Positions 37,173 through 47,382 are shown, counted from the stretch's first letter. The stretch is 64,000 nt of DNA from Pelagomonas calceolata (GCA_918797485.1 CAKKNE010000003.1:1426001-1490000), one strand, 5' to 3'. Numbers and translations: made by a program. Notes: a model not told the origin generated them from the sequence alone.

Positions 37173-39875
37173 CTAGGCGAGGTAGCGGTACGCGTTCGCC
37201 ACCTCCGGGTCGCGCTCGAGGTACTCGCGGTCGATGAGGGCCTCGATGCGGCGCTTGATGACCTTCGGGTTCGGGCGGAAGAAGGCCAATTGGCTGAGGA
37301 CCTCGGCCAGTAAAGACTGGTGCGACAGCGCCTTTCTAGCTTTCATGATGCGCACGACGGCGGCCTCGATCGCCACGGTCCTATCTTCTTCCACGCGCTT
37401 CGGGTTGTGCGACTCGTCCAGCGACGCCATCGGCACTCTTATCTTCCGCATGGGACACGAGAACTTCGTGTTCACCGCAAACGAATCAGTAAGAGCCACT
37501 CGAGACGACATGGGCGTCTTGGCCAGGACCTTGTACTTGCCACAAGCCAATGAGTGTAAGACGCGTTTCAGGTGCTCGTCCGGCAGGTTCACTCGCTCAG
37601 CTACCTGGGCATAAGTAAGTGTCTGGGAAGCACCGTCCACGGGATTGAACGTAAGCAGTACAATAGCCTGCAACGTAGCCACCTGCAGGTCATAGGCCTT
37701 CTTCCCGAAAAACGCCTTCACCGAAGCGTTCCCGAGCGACCACATCCACGTGACCCTTCTCTTACTATTCTTCTCATCATAATAGTCCTTGAAGACCTTG
37801 GTGCACTGGACGATCTCCGGCGGGAGGTGGGCGTCGATGGACGCGAACGTCGGCCAGTAGCCCGTCGTGAGCACCTGGACGCTGAAGTCCAATTTACCGG
37901 TCGATCTTGAAGAGTCGGCCTTGACGTAGCTCTCGAAGTCGGCCTGGTGGTCGTGGCCGATCGCTAAATCATTTAGCATGCCCTCCTGCGTTGATACAAA
38001 AATGGTGAGCGCCTCGCGATCGACGCGACGTCCGCTTGCGCTCGTGTGTGTTGAGATGTCGCGTCGATGGCGTCGGGGGCCGCCCATACGCCATCGCCGC
38101 GACGCTCTCGCCGCGTCGATGGCGTACGGGCTGTACCATACTCTACGGAGGGGCAGCGCGCTTCGCAGAGACGCCCGCTCGATGCGTCGCGACGACGGCG
38201 TCGAGTCAAAGGAAGGGACGCCGCGCACGCACCATCTTGCCCGTGAACTGGGACCCGCATCTCAATTTCAACTTGCCGATCATCAGGCGTTCCGCGTCGT
38301 CCGACGCCGAGCGCTGGTTCAGCAGTCGCTTCGCGAGCTGGTTCCGATAGATCTCCGCGAAGAGATCCTTATCGGTCAGGTACGAGAACAGCTGCACCGT
38401 CTTCTCGAGGAAGGCCTCCACGTCTTCGTCACCGAGCTTTTCGCCTCCCGACTTGAGGATCCGGTCACAAAAAGAAGACATCAGTTCGGCATTCGTGTGC
38501 TTCCCGACATCTCGGTTCGCAAATTCGACGAAGGCCTCCTTGAGCGCTTTCTGGAAGAGCGCGTTGCCCCCGAACTGTTCACTGACTACCGCGAGGTACT
38601 TGTCGTGCAAGGCCAACAACTCCTTGACGAAGGCGGGGTCTTGGTTCGAGTCCTTGGCGCCCTCGGACAGTCGCGCCTCCCTCCGGTCAATGATGTCGTT
38701 GCCCATCTGCTCGATGTGGGCTCGCACGAGCGCGGCCATGGGCGGTAACCCATGAGTGGGCGTGTTGGGCACCCTACCGAAGAGGCGGTACATCCGCGCG
38801 AGGTCGGCTTTCCTGTCGTTCGCTAGCAGCGCTCTACAGCCGGAACCTTCCTTCTCGAGGAGTACGGTCTCTCGCAACTCCAGGATCTCGTGCTCGCAGA
38901 CTCGCAACAACTTGGGCTCCGAGGCGCCGTTGAGGTAGTGGGCCACTCTAGCCGCTTCCGCCTCGAGGGCCACCTCGGCCTTCGCGAGATAGGCCGGTGC
39001 GTCGTCCGACTCGACCCACTCTTGGGATTTGCGCGCGTAGTACTCTTTGGTAGAAGCGAGGAGCTGGTCCTCGAAGTCCGTGACATACGCATCCAAGGAC
39101 CCCATGCCCATGGCTTCGAGCAGCTCCACCGTGTTTTTGACCAAAGCCCGATCGATGAGGGCCTGGTCCCGTTCCGCGTCGATGAGCGCGATCATCGCAT
39201 TAACTACATCTTTTTTGACCTCGTTGTAGACTAGGGTCTTGAAATGTTTCAATCCAGCAACATCTAACGTAGGCAAGGAGTGGTGCTTGACATAATACCG
39301 ATCCAAATACATGAAGAAGAGCCGCATCCACTTGTTCATGATCTTGTGGTTCGACCACCGCACGGTGAGCTCTGTTAGTAAGGCGTTGCCGGATTTTTGC
39401 TTGAGGGCCGGTAGGACGGTTTTTGAGAGGTAGTCGCAGATGGTTTCTCCATGGCGCTGGTAGAGTTGCTCCGACCAGTTGTACGGGCTTCTTTGAGTAC
39501 ACATATTGTAACAAGTAGTATACGTCTGGACGTACTCCTTGGGGTCAAATAAGCGGGGCTTGTTTTTATCTAGACCGGTGTTGAGCATGTCCTCGAGCAC
39601 CTGCGCGCGAATCAACCAGTGAAGACGGGGCCGTGCCGACCGAATCGAGCGGCGAGAGACCCACACCGCCACGCCATCGAGCTGGCGTGTCGCGTCGATG
39701 GCGTATGATTGAGCCGTGGGCGAAGGCGTCGCGTCGATGGCGTGGGGGTCGTGTTCTAGCCGTGGGCGGAGAAGCCGCGGCGGTAGATTTATGCGCTGGC
39801 GAGCACGTCGATGGCCTTGGCTTTAATTTCATTGTTCCAGCCCTCCTCGAGGGCGATGATCTTGGGGCTCAACAT
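37173..39875 (-). CDS. Cullin (CUL1-like) ubiquitin ligase scaffold
   Basis: Three exons (39875-39807, 39600-38233, 37985-37173), about 749 residues, normal for a cullin. Short exon 1 reads MLSPKIIALEEGWNNEIKAKAID. N-terminal cullin repeats follow (YNMCTQRSPYNWSEQLYQRH, VRWSNHKIMNKWMRLFFMYL DRYYVKHHSLP). The cullin homology domain has LFAEIYRNQLAKRLLNQRS and MIGKLKLRCGSQFTGKMEGM, rebuilt across intron 2. The C-terminal neddylation domain reads VRIMKARKALSHQSLLAEV, then IKRRIEALIDREYLERD and a final YRYLA. It would scaffold an SCF-type ligase with RBX1. Confidence 0.92.
37986..38232 (-). mobile_element. Introner 2 of the cullin gene, enlarged
   Basis: 247 bases, donor GTGCGTGC, acceptor TGTATCAACGCAG, phase 0. 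It holds at least three ACGCCATCGACGCG/GTCGCGGCGATGGCGT hairpin arms, so it looks like a composite or duplicated element. No target duplication remains. Confidence 0.82.
39601..39806 (-). mobile_element. Introner 1 of the cullin gene, with target duplication
   Basis: 206 bases. Donor octamer GTGCTCGC; octamer after the acceptor GTGCTCGA (7 of 8). The element starts CAGCGCATAAATC and ends TTGATTCGCGCGCAG on the gene strand. Inside, GTCGCGTCGATGGCGT...AGCCGTGGGCG occurs twice (about 46 bases apart), an internal duplication. Splicing gives AIDVLEDMLNTGLD. Confidence 0.9.
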
Positions 39876-40332
39876 CGTGGAGGCGTCGGCGCGGCGCTTT
39901 TGTTTTGTATCTGGTCACCCTCGCGGGTCGCTGCGCCTTGGCGGCTAGGGCGGCGCTTGCTCGCAGCGCGCGCTCTCCGGCGTCGAGCGGCCTCTAGAGC
40001 GCTGTGGGCTGACCGCGCGCGCGCTGATTGCGCGTCGCGTGGCGTCGTCTGGCGGGCCTCCTGCTGGTCAAAAGAGGCCTAAAGCCTAAAAATCGATTCA
40101 CGGGTTTTCAAACTCCAATTTACCTATCCCTACGACCGGCCAACGCCTCGATGAGGACCACTCCGCCGGGCCACCCCGTCTCCGACCTGTAGATACGCGA
40201 CTGGGTACTATTCACAGACGTTATACGCAACAAAAGGGGGAGCTAGCTTCCCGGAGTCCCGTCTTCGTCGGGCCGGCGGAGGTCAAACGTACCTCGCGCC
40301 GGCCGTCATTGGTGTCGGGAGTTCGGTCGTCG
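39876..40332. other. Intergenic: cullin promoter and glutaredoxin 3' region
   Basis: No extra gene. The part next to 40332 is the 3' region of the selenoglutaredoxin and holds a SECIS-like hairpin. Confidence 0.4.
40268..40309 (-). promoter_or_regulatory. SECIS-like hairpin in the glutaredoxin 3' region
   Basis: On the minus strand, starting about 24 bases after the stop: ATGA, C, then GGCCGGCG pairing perfectly with CGCCGGCC, an inner GAGGT/ACCTC pair, loop ACGTTTG, then C and GA. The ATGA and GA at the helix base are the non-Watson-Crick quartet of eukaryotic SECIS elements. The usual AA of the apical loop is not obvious, so the call is tentative by itself but strong next to an in-frame UGA. 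Confidence 0.6.
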
Positions 40333-40689
40333 TCAGTTGATTGCGGCCGTCAAGGCCGACTCGAGCGCGCCCGCCGACGCGAGGCGTTTCATGTCGTCGT
40401 CGCCTCCGATGAACTTGGAATTGATGAAGACCTGCGGCACGGTGGTCCGCCCGGACGTCTTCTTCAGAAGCTGCTGGACGGGGCCGTTGCGCGGTTCGCC
40501 GATCACGTCGAGCTCGGTCACGTCCATGCGGAGGCCTCGTATCTGGCGTAGCATTCGCAGCGTGTTCTGGGCATAGGGTCAGTAGGACTTCGAGAAGACG
40601 ACGGCGGTGTCGCGTAGCGCCATTTTATCTCGTACCAAGGTCTCTGGGTTGTATGAGCTTGGTGGCATGCTGGACGAGGACAGGCCCAT
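40333..40689 (-). CDS. Selenocysteine-containing glutaredoxin
   Basis: 118 residues from MGLSSSSMPP, if the UGA at 40581-40579 is read as selenocysteine. Glutaredoxins reduce disulfides with glutathione through a CPYC or CGFS site. Here the strand TAVVFSKSY is followed by UGA, then PYAQNTLRML, so the first active-site Cys is replaced by Sec and the second Cys by Ala (U-P-Y-A). Downstream the family is intact: TTVPQVFINSKFIGG (cis-Pro and GG glutathione site) and DDDMKRLASAGALESAL. Frame and codon use continue smoothly across the UGA. A SECIS-like hairpin lies just downstream. The gene diverges from the membrane-protein gene at 40871. Confidence 0.85.
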
Positions 40690-40870
40690 GAATGCGTGCC
40701 GCGAACGTCTGCCGACCGCTGCAGCCCTCCGGAGCACCAATTGGCTAGCTATGGTGTTTCGTGGGGTAATGCACGTCGCACAAGGCTGACACGACTCCCA
40801 CTGTGCCGCAGAGCTGGCTGGAGCAGCTTTGTGCTGCCGCCTAGACGCACGCATCGGTGCCGAGATCGAT

Positions 40871-41488
40871 ATGGCTCGACGACACGTACTGCGCACAGCT
40901 CTCGTGATCAGCAGCACTGCAGGATTCCAACGCCTCACGCGCCCGCTATGCAGCAGACGAGCCGTGCGCCCACCAGCGGCCGCCAGAGACGGCGACGACG
41001 CGAAACCGCTGGACTACTACAAAGGAATGATAACGTCGAAGCCCACTGCGGACGACGGCGATAAGGACATGCTCACGCCGACTTTGAAGCTCGCCGGCGG
41101 CGCGTCAGCGCTCCTCGTCGCATTGCTCGCGGCATTTTTCGCGGTGAACATGGACGTACCACCGGCGAACGCCATCGACACTCTTGATGGGCGCACGTTC
41201 GAGCCGCGTGGTGTGACACCCCTCGATACGGGCGTGTTTGTGATTGGTTGTATCCCGTTCCTATGGGCGACGTGGGAGTTCTGGCGGCGCATCGCCGTCG
41301 GTGCGAGTTTTGGCACGGGCAAGGACGCCGTCGTCTTCGACACGGGCGACGACGCCGACGACGATCAAATCCGGAGGTTCGGCGGCCGCCGCGTCCTCGG
41401 AAAAGGAGCGCTCGCCGTGGCGTATGTGCTCTTCGCGGCGGCGGGCGGGAGCGTGCTGCTCGCCGTCTACGCGGCCCTGAATGTCTGA
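40871..41488 (+). CDS. Plastid-targeted membrane protein, unknown
   Basis: 205 residues from [20 protein letters not shown], a likely signal plus transit leader. Two or three membrane helices: [41 protein letters not shown], and [21 protein letters not shown] at the end. A GFGTGKD-like loop ([18 protein letters not shown]) lies between. Resembles small conserved thylakoid or envelope proteins of algae, but no named family could be assigned. Confidence 0.6.
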   Translation: MARRHVLRTALVISSTAGFQRLTRPLCSRRAVRPPAAARDGDDAKPLDYYKGMITSKPTADDGDKDMLTPTLKLAGGASALLVALLAAFFAVNMDVPPANAIDTLDGRTFEPRGVTPLDTGVFVIGCIPFLWATWEFWRRIAVGASFGTGKDAVVFDTGDDADDDQIRRFGGRRVLGKGALAVAYVLFAAAGGSVLLAVYAALNV

Positions 41489-41492
41489 GGTT

Positions 41493-41585
41493 CCTGTGAC
41501 GCCATCGACGCAGGGACGCCGCGGCGATGGCGTGCAGCTTGCGTAGACGCCATCGACGCGAGGATGCCGCGTCGATGGTGGGGCG
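41493..41585. repeat. Two introner-type hairpins downstream of a stop codon
   Basis: GACGCCATCGACGCAGGGA / CGCGGCGATGGCGTGC and then AGACGCCATCGACGCGAGGA / GCGTCGATGGTGGGG. Two tandem palindromes outside any coding sequence, likely within the 3' region of the preceding gene. Confidence 0.65.
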
Positions 41586-41752
41586 GCGGCGGCTAGCCCT
41601 CCCTCTTGTAAGTTATTATTGTCGTTACGTTACTATATACAAGGTATGTACAGGGGGGTGAGGGGGGGCGGGCGTCTGATTTTCTCTTGAGCGTATGTAC
41701 AAGTACCCCGTCGCCAGGGGGGCGGCCGTTTTTAGCGTTGTGGCACCAACGT

Positions 41753-43693
41753 TCAGAGTTTGAGGCCCGGCACCTTCTTCTCCAGTCTGGTAATAATGTG
41801 CTTGCCGGGCGTGTGTCTCACTTGAGCAGCCACAGGACGTAAAGCCGCCGCGATGGTCATCACTTGATCTCTGTCAGCTAAATCTACTACTTTCTGCACC
41901 ACGTAGTTCGCGAAGGGGTCCACCAATAGTAATTTGAGATTCTGCGGAGCCGCCGCGTCACCGACAACGCGAGCCACCAGATCCTTCCTGTCTGAATCGT
42001 CGCCAAATTCCAGGCACTTCTCCACCACGTTCGAAGCGAACTTGTGTCTAGAGAAGTCCACCAAGTGGTTCTTGACTTCGCGGATCGTCGCCGAGCGATC
42101 CTGCGGCCGCCCAAACTGGATGCAGTGCTGCATCACGTAGTTCGCGTACTGGTGTTCCAGTAAGGGTGCGACATCTCTCCCTTGGTTCACGAGCTCGTCG
42201 ACCAAGCGAGCGACCGCCTTGTGGCCCCGAGCTGCCGGATCGCGTAAAGCCCGGCCCCAGTGCTCCAGGACTCTTTGAAGGACCCGACACCCGAACGGAT
42301 GCGCCGCTAAGCTTCTAGCTCTGGTAGCGAACTCCCCGAGGAGCTGCTCACCTAAGACTGCTAATTTGGTCACATCCTTGTCACTAGACTCCTCGCAAGC
42401 CGCTCGAGCGGTCACCTCGACGCACTTCTGGATCACATGATTCCCATGTTGGTCGTGGACACAGCGCAACGCGTCCTTCCGCAGTTCTTCCACTAATGAA
42501 GCCGCGTCGCCCGGTGCCAACATTTCAAGGGCCTTCTGCACCACCCGACACCCGTAGACGTGCGTCCCCAGCTCGACGGCGTGCTGGTCCAACTGGCGAA
42601 ACACCGCTCGTCGCGCCTCCGCGGCCCCTCTCGCCAGAACTTTTTGCACGACGTAATTACCGAAAACGTCCGTCGCGAGTTCCCTGGACCTAGGTAAGAC
42701 TTCCGCGAAGATGAGGTCGCGTTCGGCGGAATCGCCCTTCGGGTCCTCGAGATGAGCTTGCAGGAATCTTGAGCCGTGCTGGTCTCGGCACAGAGATGCT
42801 ACTCTACCTTTCAAGTCGGCCGCCGGAAAGATCGGCAGAGGGTTGTCCGGCGAGTTCTTTCTGCGATTAGAAGGGCTTCGACGTTGCTGAGGCTGGGGCT
42901 GCACGTAGAGAGGCGGCGATGAGGCCAGAGGAGGAGCAGCAGCATAATACCCGTAGGGCGGCGTGCCATAGGTAGGCGGCGACCCGTAGAAGGGCGGACT
43001 CCCGGCGTAGGGCGCGGGGTACATCTGGGGCGGCGCCACGTGGTGCGTCGGCGGCGGCGGCGCGTAGTGCGCGCCGCCGTACGGGTCCGCCGGTCGATAG
43101 TAGACGCGCCCGTCCTCGGCGACCACGGGCACGACCATGGCCCTTCCGTAATCGGCAGGGGCATAAGCACCCGCCGGGTAGAAGGACTGGCGCTGGTACT
43201 GGGGCTGTTGCGCGCCGATCGATTGTCCGATGCCCGAGGATCTCGGTGGCGACGGCGGCCGCGGCGCTTCCGGCGTAGGAATGCGAGGCGGCGGCGGCGT
43301 CCGTCGCAAGCCCGGTTCTTCATCATCAAAAGTCGTCTTGGCTGATAATGCAGCTATGGACGCCGAGAGGCTCTCGAGGGTCTCGCGCGTGCGATCGTCG
43401 TCCGCCGTCAAAGCTCTCCCATCAATCGTCGACGCGGGCCGCTGAATGGCGTCGCCAGCCCTCCGCGCCCTAGCCCAGTAATCCGAGGAAGAGGCCCGGT
43501 CCAGCCCTTCAGCATCTAAGCGAAGAGAAGAGGCCCCCTTCAATAAATCTTCAATCTGCCGCCGCTGCAACTCGCCGAGGGCCTCGTCGTCGCCATCCAG
43601 CGGCGGCGGCGCGGAGAAGGGCCGCGCGGCCAAGCCCTCGAGCTCGGGGAACGGCGCGAGGCTCGAGCGCGGCATCGTGACGGCGGCCGCCAT
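41753..43693 (-). CDS. Pumilio-family (PUF) RNA-binding protein
   Basis: 646 residues, single exon. The N-terminal half is disordered, with Pro/Tyr-rich stretches (GSPPFYGSPPTYGTPPYGYY). The C-terminal 350 residues hold PUF repeats, for example VASLCRDQHGSRFLQAHLED, ELATDVFGNYVVQKVLARG, LGTHVYGCRVVQKALEM, CVHDQHGNHVIQKCVEV, LAAHPFGCRVLQRVLEH, LEHQYANYVMQHCIQFG, FSRHKFASNVVEKCLEF and VDPFANYVVQKVVDLAD. All eight RNA-reading repeats are visible. PUF proteins bind 3' UTRs and repress or localise mRNA. Confidence 0.95.
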   Translation of the reverse strand: MAAAVTMPRSSLAPFPELEGLAARPFSAPPPLDGDDEALGELQRRQIEDLLKGASSLRLDAEGLDRASSSDYWARARRAGDAIQRPASTIDGRALTADDDRTRETLESLSASIAALSAKTTFDDEEPGLRRTPPPPRIPTPEAPRPPSPPRSSGIGQSIGAQQPQYQRQSFYPAGAYAPADYGRAMVVPVVAEDGRVYYRPADPYGGAHYAPPPPTHHVAPPQMYPAPYAGSPPFYGSPPTYGTPPYGYYAAAPPLASSPPLYVQPQPQQRRSPSNRRKNSPDNPLPIFPAADLKGRVASLCRDQHGSRFLQAHLEDPKGDSAERDLIFAEVLPRSRELATDVFGNYVVQKVLARGAAEARRAVFRQLDQHAVELGTHVYGCRVVQKALEMLAPGDAASLVEELRKDALRCVHDQHGNHVIQKCVEVTARAACEESSDKDVTKLAVLGEQLLGEFATRARSLAAHPFGCRVLQRVLEHWGRALRDPAARGHKAVARLVDELVNQGRDVAPLLEHQYANYVMQHCIQFGRPQDRSATIREVKNHLVDFSRHKFASNVVEKCLEFGDDSDRKDLVARVVGDAAAPQNLKLLLVDPFANYVVQKVVDLADRDQVMTIAAALRPVAAQVRHTPGKHIITRLEKKVPGLKL

Positions 43694-44339
43694 CGACGGC
43701 GCGCGTGCGGGCCCTATCTTACACTACTATGTACAGGCGATGTACAGGCGCAGCCGTGGGTGACGCCGTCGCGGGCGCTAATTCGCCCGGCGAACCTCTG
43801 GACTTTTTGGCAGCTCACTATTCGCCGCGCGCGCTCAAGCGCCGACGCCGCAGCGTTTTGGGCTGGTCGCGTGCGTGTGACGAGACGCCTCGGCTCTCGC
43901 TCCTGGCTCAGCTCCGCCCGACGTCGCCCCTCCGCGCGCTCGTCAAGGTGATGGGAGGCGTCGTCTCGTCCCATCTGTGTTGAGGCGAGTCGTGACGCCC
44001 TTCGCGAGGACTCCTCCTGCCCACGAGTGCTCGGACCCTCAACCAGAAGGATAAACAACAGCACGACTCGGGTTGAAGCCGTCTAGTGGGATTATGGTAG
44101 CTCGGGTGGCAAGATTAGACGAGAGTGAAGCTAATATATTGGGAGCGTCGCGGGCCAAAGAGCTGGAAATCATATGAGAAAGACATGGGAATCGCTCCGA
44201 AGTGATCGTGCAAGCGGCCTGCCGCGCTGCCGCCAGCGTTCGTGAGCCCTGCTGCCTGCCCTCCAGCCCTCCAGCCGCGACGCGGCGAGGGAGCCGCGGG
44301 ACTGCCATCGCGGTAGTCTAACCCCGCGGCGCGGCGCAG
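43694..44339. other. Divergent promoter region
   Basis: 646 bases between Pumilio and DYRK genes. A short repeat ATGTACAGGCG occurs twice near 43729-43752. Nothing else seen. Confidence 0.35.
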
Positions 44340-46706
44340 ATGGAACCCTACCTCCCGACCAGCGCCGTGCGCCAGCCGCCCAACGAGCCGCCCGCGAACG
44401 GCGCCGCGAGTTCGAGTCCCTCGTGCGTCAAGCGGCTCACGCTGGAACTCGTCGAGTCCTACCTCAAGACGAACCCTTCCAGTAAACCCATCCAGACCTG
44501 GCGGGCCGCCGCGACGACACCGCGAGAGAACGGCGCGAAACCGAAAGCGCCGCGCCGCGCTTTGACGCAGCCCGCGGAGGGAGTAACGAACGACGGCGCG
44601 GACAACGCCGAGGCCGAGCTCGTTACTTATGCGGGCGACGTGCTAGGACCGGGCGGCGAGGGCCCGGCCTTCGAGGTGCTTGATAAACTGGGACGGGGTA
44701 GCTTCGGCCAGGTCTTTCGGTGTCGTTCGCGAAAGACGGGCCGATTGGTGGCGATCAAGGTCGTGAAGAACTGTAGAAGTTACGCCGCCCAGGCCTATGT
44801 GGAGTCGCAGATGGCTAGAGCCTTACACGCGCGCGATCCGCATCCGAACGTCGTGCACCTCTTCGGCGACTTTGCGCATCGAGGTCACGTCTGTCTCGTG
44901 TTTGAACTGTTGGGCATGAATTTATATGAATTGCTCAAACAAAATCAATTTAGAGGATTACCGCTAGCGTCCGTACGCTTGGCGTCGACGCAAGTCGTCG
45001 CGGCTTTAGACAGGTTGGCGGCGGCGCGCATCGTGCACTGCGACCTCAAGCCCGAAAATATCCTGGTGGCGCAGCGCGTGGACAACGAACCGACGCGGGT
45101 GAAGATCATCGATCTTGGTAGTGCGTGCGTCGAAGGTCGCACGGCGCAGCAGTACGTCCAATCCAGATTCTACCGAGCACCTGAAGTGCTCGTGGCGGCG
45201 CCCTACGACGGCGCCGTCGACGTGTGGAGCGCGGCGTGTGTCTTCGCTGAACTCTTCTTAGGCTTACCTTTATTCCCCGGCGTGTCGACACATGATCAGA
45301 TAAGCAGGATCGCGGACATGCTCGGGCCCCACCCTGATGAGTTGTTGGCAAGAGGAGACGACACTTTGAAGTACTTCACGCCCAAGCGGCCGGGCCCGCC
45401 GCCGTCGCCGGGGCCGCCTCCCAGAAGACCCCAGTGGACGAACGCGTCTTTAGATGAATCTGTCGAAAGCCTGCACGCCCTCGACTTTGACGACGACGGC
45501 ACGGACGCGTGCGAGGAGGAATCGGAGCCCTTCTACTCCCTCAAATCAGCGGAGCAGTACGCGCGCGAGAAGGGGAACAGCGCACCTCCCAAAACCAAAA
45601 AGTACTTCCAGTACAAAGTCCTGAAGGATATCGTCGCGCACTATCCCGTGCGTTCAGGATTGTCTCCATCGGACACGGAAAAAGAGAGACGAACGCGGGC
45701 GACCTTCGCCCACTTTGTTACTGGTATGCTCGACCAATTGCCTCATAGGAGGTGGACGCCCTTACAGGCGTCGAAGCACCCGTTCCTGTCCGGCGGCGAC
45801 GAGGTCGAGGGCTGGACGCCTTGTAGGGACCCCCGGGCGGACGAGAGGAGGTTACTCCAGCGCCGGCGGCCGCCGCAGCGACCGGGACCCGCGTTGAGGA
45901 CGAACGCCATGGACTCGTCCGCTCCTGGGTATAGATCCGGCGCGCGCGTGCTCCCGTCGAACGCGATGGACCGGACCGAACCGGGCAGGAGGCCGAACCG
46001 CATGGACGCCTCCGACTCCTCGGCCTCGAGCGGCGGGCCGCCCTTCCGGACGCCGCCTCCGTTATCCTCGGGCGGCATCGGCGGCATGGTCGGCCCCCAG
46101 CAGACGTACGCGCCGGGCTACTGGCCCGGCCAGCTGCCTCCATCTGGTGATTTCGCTCCATTACGGAGGAATGCCACGATGACCCAGGCCCAGATGGCCC
46201 ACGCCCAGTGGGAAGCTTCAAGAGCCGCACCGGTCCAAGTGTCCTCGTACACCGCGGGCTACCGGCCCCACCAGGCCGCCACGGCTGAAAGTTATGATTT
46301 TGGTCATGCATTACAACGGCCCGCCGTGCAGCAGCAGCAGCCGGGCTACGCGGCGCCCTATCAGCTGCGGCGGAGCGTGTCCTTGGATCCGTCGCGGACG
46401 CCGCCGCCGCCGCGCTTGAATCCCGGCTCGCCGGCCTTCGCGCCGCGGTCGCCGCCCGCGGTCGGCGGCCGCGCGCGCGCGCGGCACCACCCGAACTCGC
46501 CGGGCATGCACCAGCGCCAGGCCTACTACCCGGTCGCCCCCCAGTACGGCGGCTACTACGCGGCGCCGCCGCCGCCGCAGCTCCTGGCGCCGCCGCCGCC
46601 GCCAGCGCTCGCGTCGTCGCCGCAGTCCTTTGGTCGGTCGTCGTCGTTGAACGGTCATCATCGGAACCGGCGCGGCGGGCGGCGCGGGAATAATAGGTCT
46701 AGTTAA
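44340..46706 (+). CDS. DYRK/YAK1-family protein kinase
   Basis: 788 residues, single exon. Kinase domain about 115-345, continuing in part to 480: LGRGSFGQVFRCRSRKTG (Gly loop), VAIKVVKNC (Lys), HCDLKPENILV (catalytic loop), IIDLGSACV (DFG replaced by DLG), QQYVQSRFYRAPEVL (activation loop with the autophosphorylated second Tyr site replaced as YVQSRFYR), and DVWSAACVFAELFLGLPLFPG. An insert of about 100 residues precedes the last lobe piece (RRWTPLQASKHPFL). A long Pro/Gln-rich tail follows. The YxQSRFYR block marks DYRK/HIPK/YAK kinases, which control growth and stress. Confidence 0.9.
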   Translation: MEPYLPTSAVRQPPNEPPANGAASSSPSCVKRLTLELVESYLKTNPSSKPIQTWRAAATTPRENGAKPKAPRRALTQPAEGVTNDGADNAEAELVTYAGDVLGPGGEGPAFEVLDKLGRGSFGQVFRCRSRKTGRLVAIKVVKNCRSYAAQAYVESQMARALHARDPHPNVVHLFGDFAHRGHVCLVFELLGMNLYELLKQNQFRGLPLASVRLASTQVVAALDRLAAARIVHCDLKPENILVAQRVDNEPTRVKIIDLGSACVEGRTAQQYVQSRFYRAPEVLVAAPYDGAVDVWSAACVFAELFLGLPLFPGVSTHDQISRIADMLGPHPDELLARGDDTLKYFTPKRPGPPPSPGPPPRRPQWTNASLDESVESLHALDFDDDGTDACEEESEPFYSLKSAEQYAREKGNSAPPKTKKYFQYKVLKDIVAHYPVRSGLSPSDTEKERRTRATFAHFVTGMLDQLPHRRWTPLQASKHPFLSGGDEVEGWTPCRDPRADERRLLQRRRPPQRPGPALRTNAMDSSAPGYRSGARVLPSNAMDRTEPGRRPNRMDASDSSASSGGPPFRTPPPLSSGGIGGMVGPQQTYAPGYWPGQLPPSGDFAPLRRNATMTQAQMAHAQWEASRAAPVQVSSYTAGYRPHQAATAESYDFGHALQRPAVQQQQPGYAAPYQLRRSVSLDPSRTPPPPRLNPGSPAFAPRSPPAVGGRARARHHPNSPGMHQRQAYYPVAPQYGGYYAAPPPPQLLAPPPPPALASSPQSFGRSSSLNGHHRNRRGGRRGNNRSS

Positions 46707-46790
46707 ACCAGCTTGTCGCGCGCCCGCGGGTATCTAGGTTTTTGCCTTATGAGAACGTAGCGCATGTATACTGCAGTACGCCTCCAGTTC

Positions 46791-46811
46791 GCTAGTAGTA
46801 GTGTCGCTAGC
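46791..46811 (+). promoter_or_regulatory. GCTAG-like motif, variant
   Basis: GCTAGTAGTAGTGT then CGCTAGC, about 160 bases before the small gene at 46974. Spacer differs from the main motif. Confidence 0.4.
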
Positions 46812-46973
46812 TATACACAATGCTGCGAATTATTGCGGCAAAAGGACTCGTCGCGTGGGCGAAGAATCAGGGGCCAGGGGATTTTGCACACGTGTGGTGC
46901 CAGAGAGACATTCCAGCTTATCCGTGGCCGCGTCTTGTGGCAAATTTGCAGCAAAAACATCAATAAAAATCGG

Positions 46974-47382
46974 ATGAAGGGCCGCCATGCCGCGGCGCTC
47001 GCGTGCCTAGCACTGGCTCACGCGATCGCGCCTCCGGGCGGCGAGGCGCTCGTCGACGGCGAGATTGCAAGAGGCCGAGAGCGTGATCAGGACCGTCACG
47101 GCAACTTCTTTGACGGCGGCCCGTGCACACGCGCACATTGGAAGGCAACACAAACATAACAATGGGGAAAAGTACCGGTACCGCCTCCAAGGACCCAAGA
47201 CGTGGGTGAGGCGCTATCGCCTCTTCAAGAAGAGCCTCAGAAAGCGGAATCTGTGGCCGAAGATGTCCTCCCAGGAGGTCGCGGCTCACGTCGCCGTGGC
47301 GGTTGCGGCCGCCGGCGCGATCGTCCACGTGCTCCGCGGGCGGCGCGGCAAAAGCTACCCCGTTGACGACAAGTACCCCTAG
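46974..47382 (+). CDS. Small basic membrane protein, splice uncertain
   Basis: The ATG at 46974 opens a signal-like start (MKGRHAAALACLALAHAIAPP). A second frame reaching the stop at 47382 reads YRYRLQGPKTWVRRYRLFKK, then a hydrophobic helix AAHVAVAVAAAGAIVHVLRG and a short charged tail. A join from GT at 47052 to AG at 47172 (121 bases, phase 0) would give one protein of about 95 residues, but no introner signature supports it. Confidence 0.35.

Noticed and set aside
40333-40689. Glutaredoxin read as a pseudogene with a stop codon
   Set aside because: UGA falls exactly at the catalytic cysteine, the rest is intact, and a SECIS-like hairpin follows, so selenocysteine is the better reading.
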